A stretch of 17,280 nucleotides of DNA, taken from NCBI GenBank assembly GCA_023391155.1, contig JAEWBM010000027.1, positions 1 to 17,280 on the forward strand, in the 5' to 3' direction. Source of the stretch: Acidobacteriota bacterium. GTDB taxonomy: Bacteria > Acidobacteriota > Blastocatellia > Pyrinomonadales > Pyrinomonadaceae. Position 1 is the stretch's first letter, and each line of letters opens with the position of its first letter. The translations under genes and the position numbers were made by a program. The notes under the pieces were generated by a model that was not told where the DNA came from, searched no databases, and was given only the letters and a program-made list of their open reading frames with translations. Shown piece by piece: positions 14,084 to 17,280 of this stretch.

Positions 14084-14692
14084 TCAGCGAAGCAAAAGGC
14101 AGGTCCCAACACTCTTGAACACATCATCCCGCGCAAGGCTTTCATTATCTGCCAGATCGTCCTCGGAAATTTTCTTTGGCTCGTCGGTCTCTAGATCGAA
14201 ATAGTTCTTCGTCGACTTCATCAACGCGCCCGACCTACCGTATTCTTGCTTATCGACCATGATGAAGTAACCGTAAAATGTTCGATACTCAATGGTGGCC
14301 CTTTCTAAAGAACCGTCCTTGCGAAAACAATGGGTCACGTACTTGGCCCAGTCTCCCGATTCACTGAAAAGCGTAAAGACAGCGGACGCAACCCTGCCTT
14401 CAGCTAACCACACCTTTGCGATCGAGTAAGTTTCGCGTTTCTCTCGGTACTCCTCTAACTTATCGTGGGACTCAAACCGCTACCATCGCGTTTCGTCACC
14501 TGTCGCGGCAGTATCAACAAACACAAGAAGCGAATCTCGGTCATATCGCTCTTATTCCGTGCCCACTCACTCTTCAGAGCCCATAACAGTCACAGCCAAA
14601 CTCAAACTCTCTGCGTGATGATAAGCAGCAGTCGAAAATACTGGAAAAGAGGCTAAGAGCAGGGCCGTGATTCGTAGAGCGGAAGGGAACAT
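14084..14692 (-). pseudogene. Degraded gene for a secreted protein, three in-frame stop codons
   Basis: One frame can be read from ATG 14692 to the stop at 14084 (202 codons plus stop) without any frameshift. It starts with a Sec signal peptide (MFPSALRITALLLASFPVFS then TAAYHH). It then meets TGA at codon 42 (14569-14567), TAA at codon 47 (14554-14552) and TAG at codon 71 (14482-14480). Between and after the stops the sequence still looks like protein: RDSLLVFVDTAATGDETRW, stop, RFESHDKLEEYREKRETYSI. From GTG 14413 onward 109 codons are intact, with VWLAEGRVASAVFTLFSESG and YRTFYGYFIMVDKQ. That GTG has no ribosome site at proper distance, so expression of the fragment is doubtful. I do not recognise the family. 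It is probably a recently inactivated gene; sequencing error would need three separate base miscalls. Confidence 0.65.
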
Positions 14693-14700
14693 GAGCTGCG

Positions 14701-14730
14701 TTGTAGTTTACCAACTTTCTTAAGTATTAT
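14701..14730 (+). promoter_or_regulatory. Candidate promoter for the FAD oxidoreductase gene
   Basis: TTGTAG (14701-14706) and TATTAT (14725-14730) are separated by 18 bases. The -10 matches five of six consensus bases; the -35 has only the leading TTG. Start would be near 14737, leaving about 29 bases before ATG 14766. An ATG at 14729 lies inside the -10 and cannot be the start from this promoter. Confidence 0.45.
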
Positions 14731-14765
14731 GAACTCGCTCCTCAAGCCATTTTTCAGGCACGATT

Positions 14766-15917
14766 ATGCGAGGCTCAGGAACAGTTATCATCGGCGGCGG
14801 CGTGGTCGGGGCGAGTGTCGCGTGGCACTTGGCCGAACGCGGCGAGACGGATGTGCTCATTCTCGAACGCCGGCCTCGTCAGGGGCTGGGCTCCACCGGG
14901 GCGGCAACCGGCGGCGTCAGGGCCCAGTTCGAAACGGACATCAATATACTAATGTCCCGCTACTCAATAGACTTTTTTAACAACTGGGAACACGACTGCG
15001 GCTACGAACCCCGCGGTTATCTCTTTTTCGCGACCACCCCCGAACAGATTGATTACCTCCGCATGAACGTTCAACGTCAACAAGCGTTGGGGATCGAGGG
15101 AGTTCGAACAGTCGACTGCGACGAGATCCGCCGCCTCGTGCCGGGAATGAACTGCGACGACATTCTCGGCGGGAGCTTCGGGGAACGCGACGGCTTTATC
15201 GATCCTCTTGCGGTAATGCGCGAATTCACCTCCGGCGCCGTTCGCCGCGGTGTTCGGCTCGAGGCGGCCGTAAACGCCCTCGCGATAAGAACCTCTGACG
15301 GGCGTGTAACCGGCGTTGTAACCGATTGCGGCGATTTCGCCTGCGACCGCGTCGTACTGTGTACCGGTGCGTGGGCAAAGGAACTTGCCGCCACCGCCGG
15401 CATCGATCTCCCCGTCGAACCGATGCGGCGTCAGATCGTATGGGCCCGTTCGCACGAACCGTTACCGCTGGGGCTCCCGATGGTCATCGATCTGGGAACC
15501 GGTTTCCACTTTCGACCGTGCAAGAACAGCCAGCACGAACTGATGTTTGCCTACCCGGACCCCGACGAATCACCTTCGTTCTGCACAGATCTCGAAGAAG
15601 CTTTTGTTGAAAAGATCCGCGAGCGGGCACGCCTACGGGCTCCATTCCTTTTCGAAACGGAGGTGATCCGTGAGAAATGCCGGGTCGGGCTCTATGAGAA
15701 TACCCCGGACCATCACGCCATCCTGGGCAGCTGTGATGTCGAGGGGCTTTATCTTGCGAACGGATTCTCCGGCCACGGTGTTATGCACTCTCCCGCAACG
15801 GGCCGGGCACTTGCGGAGATCATCCTCGATGGCGAGGCGAGTTTTCTTGATGTTACGCCGCTTGCTTTTGATCGATTCTCAAAAGGGAGACTTCTCCATG
15901 AGACGGCATTCATCTGA
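14766..15917 (+). CDS. DAO-family FAD-dependent oxidoreductase (sarcosine oxidase beta-like)
   Basis: This flavoprotein of the D-amino-acid oxidase/glycine oxidase/sarcosine oxidase superfamily is predicted to oxidise the C-N bond of an amino acid or N-methyl amine. The Rossmann FAD motif VIIGGGVVGASVAWHLAERG (about 7-26) is followed by the acidic ribose-binding residue in LILERR (Glu34) and by GSTGAATGGVRAQF, typical of sarcosine-oxidase-beta-like proteins. DRVVLCTGAWA (about 194-204) is the second FAD-contact block, and GLYLANGFSGHGVMHSPATG near the C-terminus closes the FAD site. The 383-aa length is normal. ATG 14766 is chosen because GGGVVG then falls at the expected distance from the N-terminus; the ribosome site is weak. 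The true substrate cannot be read from the sequence. The HDAC-like gene begins 89 bases downstream. Confidence 0.88.
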   Translation: MRGSGTVIIGGGVVGASVAWHLAERGETDVLILERRPRQGLGSTGAATGGVRAQFETDINILMSRYSIDFFNNWEHDCGYEPRGYLFFATTPEQIDYLRMNVQRQQALGIEGVRTVDCDEIRRLVPGMNCDDILGGSFGERDGFIDPLAVMREFTSGAVRRGVRLEAAVNALAIRTSDGRVTGVVTDCGDFACDRVVLCTGAWAKELAATAGIDLPVEPMRRQIVWARSHEPLPLGLPMVIDLGTGFHFRPCKNSQHELMFAYPDPDESPSFCTDLEEAFVEKIRERARLRAPFLFETEVIREKCRVGLYENTPDHHAILGSCDVEGLYLANGFSGHGVMHSPATGRALAEIILDGEASFLDVTPLAFDRFSKGRLLHETAFI

Positions 15918-16006
15918 AGGGCCAGCGGAAAGAACGGGAAAACTTAAAGATCTCCGAATTGCCCCGCCTAATGCCGTCGCGGCCCTGTGGTAATCTTGGA
16001 ATATCA

Positions 16007-16948
16007 ATGAAAACTGCCTTCATCCACCACGACCTTTATGAAAAGCACGACACCGGCCCGGGACATCCTGAAACGCCCGCTCGATATCGTGTCATCGTCG
16101 ACGCGATCAAGGGCGACGCCGTCTTAATGTCTGCCTTGACTGAGATATCTGCGGAACCGGCAACCCAAGGTGCCGTCCAGGCCGCTCACACAAAGGAGCA
16201 TTTCAAACGTGTCGAATCTGCCTTTATGAACGGCCTCGACCGTCTTGACGCCGACACCGTGATCTCGATGAGGTCGTTCGATGCGGCAATGCTTGCCGCT
16301 GGCGGTGCGTGCACCGCTGTCGATGCGGTGATGCAAGGCGAGGCGAAGAATGCATTCGTAGCCGTGCGGCCGCCCGGCCATCACGCCACTTCCGAGAACG
16401 CGATGGGCTTTTGCCTATTCAATAATGTCGCGGTCGCCGCTCGTTATGCCCAAAACAAATACAAGGAAATAGAACGCGTTGCCGTGCTCGATTGGGACGT
16501 GCATCACGGCAACGGAACTCAAGGCATCTTCTACACCGACCCGAGTGTCCACTTTTTCTCGATGCATCAGTACCCCTGGTACCCCGGCACCGGTTCCCGA
16601 GGCGAAACGGGCCACGGCAAAGGACTCGGCACGACTCTCAACATTCCGGTAAAGGCCTTCACCAAAGCAGCCGACCAGCGTGCGGCTTTTGAGGCCGCGA
16701 TCGGCGAGGTCGCTTCGAAAACGCAGCCCGATATGATCTTTATCTCCGCCGGTTTTGATGCTCATCGCGCTGACCCGCTCGGCCAGCTTCAACTCGAGGA
16801 TCCGGATTTTCGCTCGATGACCCGCACCGTCATGCAATGGGCCGATGACGTGTGCGGGGGCCGTGTCGTCTCATGCCTCGAGGGCGGCTATGACCTTGAG
16901 ACCCTCGGCGAAACCGTCCGCTCGCATGTAGCCGAACTCGCAGCATAA
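16007..16948 (+). CDS. Histone-deacetylase/acetoin-utilisation family amidohydrolase
   Basis: This is a zinc-dependent deacetylase of the arginase/HDAC superfamily, 313 aa. The active site is complete: RPPGHHATSENAMGFCLFNN (121-140) with the paired histidines 125 and 126; LDWDVHHGNGTQ (161-172) giving zinc ligands Asp164 and His166; SAGFDAHRADPLG (247-259) giving the third ligand Asp251; and CLEGGYDLETL (290-300) with the transition-state Tyr295. The N-terminal HxxxGPGHPETPARY block is also typical. Bacterial members act on acetylated lysine or polyamines, or are annotated AcuC-like; the substrate here is not known. I chose ATG 16007 because MKTAFIHHD is the usual start; an in-frame TTG at 15959 would add an unrelated 16-residue stretch. 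GGA lies about 8 bases upstream. It may be read with the oxidoreductase gene. Confidence 0.93.
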   Translation: MKTAFIHHDLYEKHDTGPGHPETPARYRVIVDAIKGDAVLMSALTEISAEPATQGAVQAAHTKEHFKRVESAFMNGLDRLDADTVISMRSFDAAMLAAGGACTAVDAVMQGEAKNAFVAVRPPGHHATSENAMGFCLFNNVAVAARYAQNKYKEIERVAVLDWDVHHGNGTQGIFYTDPSVHFFSMHQYPWYPGTGSRGETGHGKGLGTTLNIPVKAFTKAADQRAAFEAAIGEVASKTQPDMIFISAGFDAHRADPLGQLQLEDPDFRSMTRTVMQWADDVCGGRVVSCLEGGYDLETLGETVRSHVAELAA

Positions 16949-17032
16949 TTTGATTGCGTCCCTAACAAAAAAATGTGATAAGATGCGGATAATCGCCTGG
17001 AAGCCCTACTGCGACAATAAGGAGGTACTCGA

Positions 17033-17280
17033 ATGCCGGATGTCGAAACCGTTTGCGTTCAGTGCAAAGAGACTTTCCTTTTCACCGAAAAGGAACAAGA
17101 AATTTTTTATCAGCGGAATCTGATGGCTCCTCAGCGCTGCGCAAAGTGCCGCTCCAAAAAGGCTGCCGAGGGCGATGACGCTCCCAAAAAATTCGAGATC
17201 GTTTGCGACCATTGCGGTAAGCACGATCAGGTACCATTCCAACCAAAGGTCGGCCGCACGATCCTCTGCCGCGAATGCCA
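17033..17280 (+). CDS. CxxC zinc-ribbon protein, 5' part
   Basis: The gene starts at ATG 17033 behind a perfect Shine-Dalgarno (AAGGAGGT at 17019-17026, 6-base spacing) and runs off the end of the window. The 82 complete codons show two zinc ribbons. The first has CVQC (residues 8-11) and CAKC (36-39) with FLFTEKEQEIF between, as in the probable zinc-ribbon family found in many bacteria. The second has CDHC (58-61) and CREC (79-82) with VPFQPKVGRTI between, like the CxxC-x17-CxxC domain in which VPF.P..GR.V.C..C is conserved. Both are small metal-binding modules; no catalytic function is implied. A highly charged linker (KKAAEGDDAPKK) separates them. What follows the second ribbon lies outside the window. 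Confidence 0.8.
   Translation, partial: MPDVETVCVQCKETFLFTEKEQEIFYQRNLMAPQRCAKCRSKKAAEGDDAPKKFEIVCDHCGKHDQVPFQPKVGRTILCREC

Noticed and set aside
14567..14569. In-frame TGA considered as a selenocysteine codon.
   Set aside because: TAA and TAG stops follow within 30 codons in the same frame, which selenocysteine insertion cannot explain. No SECIS-like hairpin was noticed directly after it.
14729..14980. An ATG at 14729 as the start of a gene overlapping the oxidoreductase.
   Set aside because: It is out of frame with the flavoprotein, overlaps the likely -10 box, and its product is a low-complexity Arg-rich shadow.
17006..17242. A minus-strand frame with a hydrophobic start opposite the zinc-ribbon gene.
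   Set aside because: The plus strand has a perfect Shine-Dalgarno and eight correctly spaced cysteines, which is far stronger evidence.
1..17280. CRISPR arrays, tRNA genes, IS elements and prophage genes.
   Set aside because: No direct-repeat array, T-loop-like tRNA pattern, transposase or phage protein was seen on either strand.

Overview
The window is one continuous chromosomal stretch of a Gram-negative-type bacterium. GC is about 58-60% in most coding lines I hand-counted. A SurA-like periplasmic chaperone, an Mpl peptidoglycan-recycling ligase, MscS and several Sec signal peptides point to a diderm cell. The gene mix and protein style suggest Acidobacteriota (Blastocatellia-like) to me, but that is a low-confidence impression. 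No phage, IS element, CRISPR array, rRNA or tRNA is visible.

Layout. (1) Bases 1-5792, plus strand: the 3' end of an MscS channel gene, mfd (transcription-repair coupling factor), a SurA-like peptidyl-prolyl isomerase followed by a good intrinsic terminator, and a small S4-domain RNA-binding protein. (2) Bases 5781-8273, minus strand: a dual-specificity phosphatase, then an apparent operon of a small two-helix membrane protein, dusB, and a secreted coiled-coil protein with an exact 60-residue internal repeat. (3) Bases 8274-8548: a divergent control region. It has a TATAAT promoter facing the phosphatase. Facing the other way is a candidate structured RNA leader that ends in a terminator-like hairpin directly before the next gene. 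(4) Bases 8549-11727, plus strand: a tight three-gene cassette of NodB-type polysaccharide deacetylase, GNAT/FemAB-like acyltransferase and COG3919-like ATP-grasp ligase. It is probably for modifying an amine on a surface polymer or building a small conjugate. (5) Bases 11654-14018, minus strand: a 108-aa partner protein, a nucleotidyltransferase-fold protein (toxin-antitoxin-like pair) and mpl. They overlap or abut as one operon, driven by a perfect extended -10 box so close to the start that the mRNA should be leaderless. (6) Bases 14084-14692, minus strand: a degraded secreted-protein gene that keeps one reading frame from signal peptide to C-terminus but is broken by three different stop codons. 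(7) Bases 14766-17280, plus strand: a DAO-family FAD oxidoreductase, an acetoin-utilisation/HDAC-family deacetylase, and the start of a CxxC zinc-ribbon protein with a perfect Shine-Dalgarno.

Most of the window is housekeeping (repair, tRNA modification, folding, wall recycling). Bases 13124-14692 look accessory: lower GC (about 45-52% on hand-counted lines), a TA-like pair wedged against mpl, and a decaying gene. The two parts that best merit follow-up are the candidate regulatory RNA in front of the deacetylase/GNAT/ATP-grasp cassette, and the NTase pair embedded in the mpl operon.
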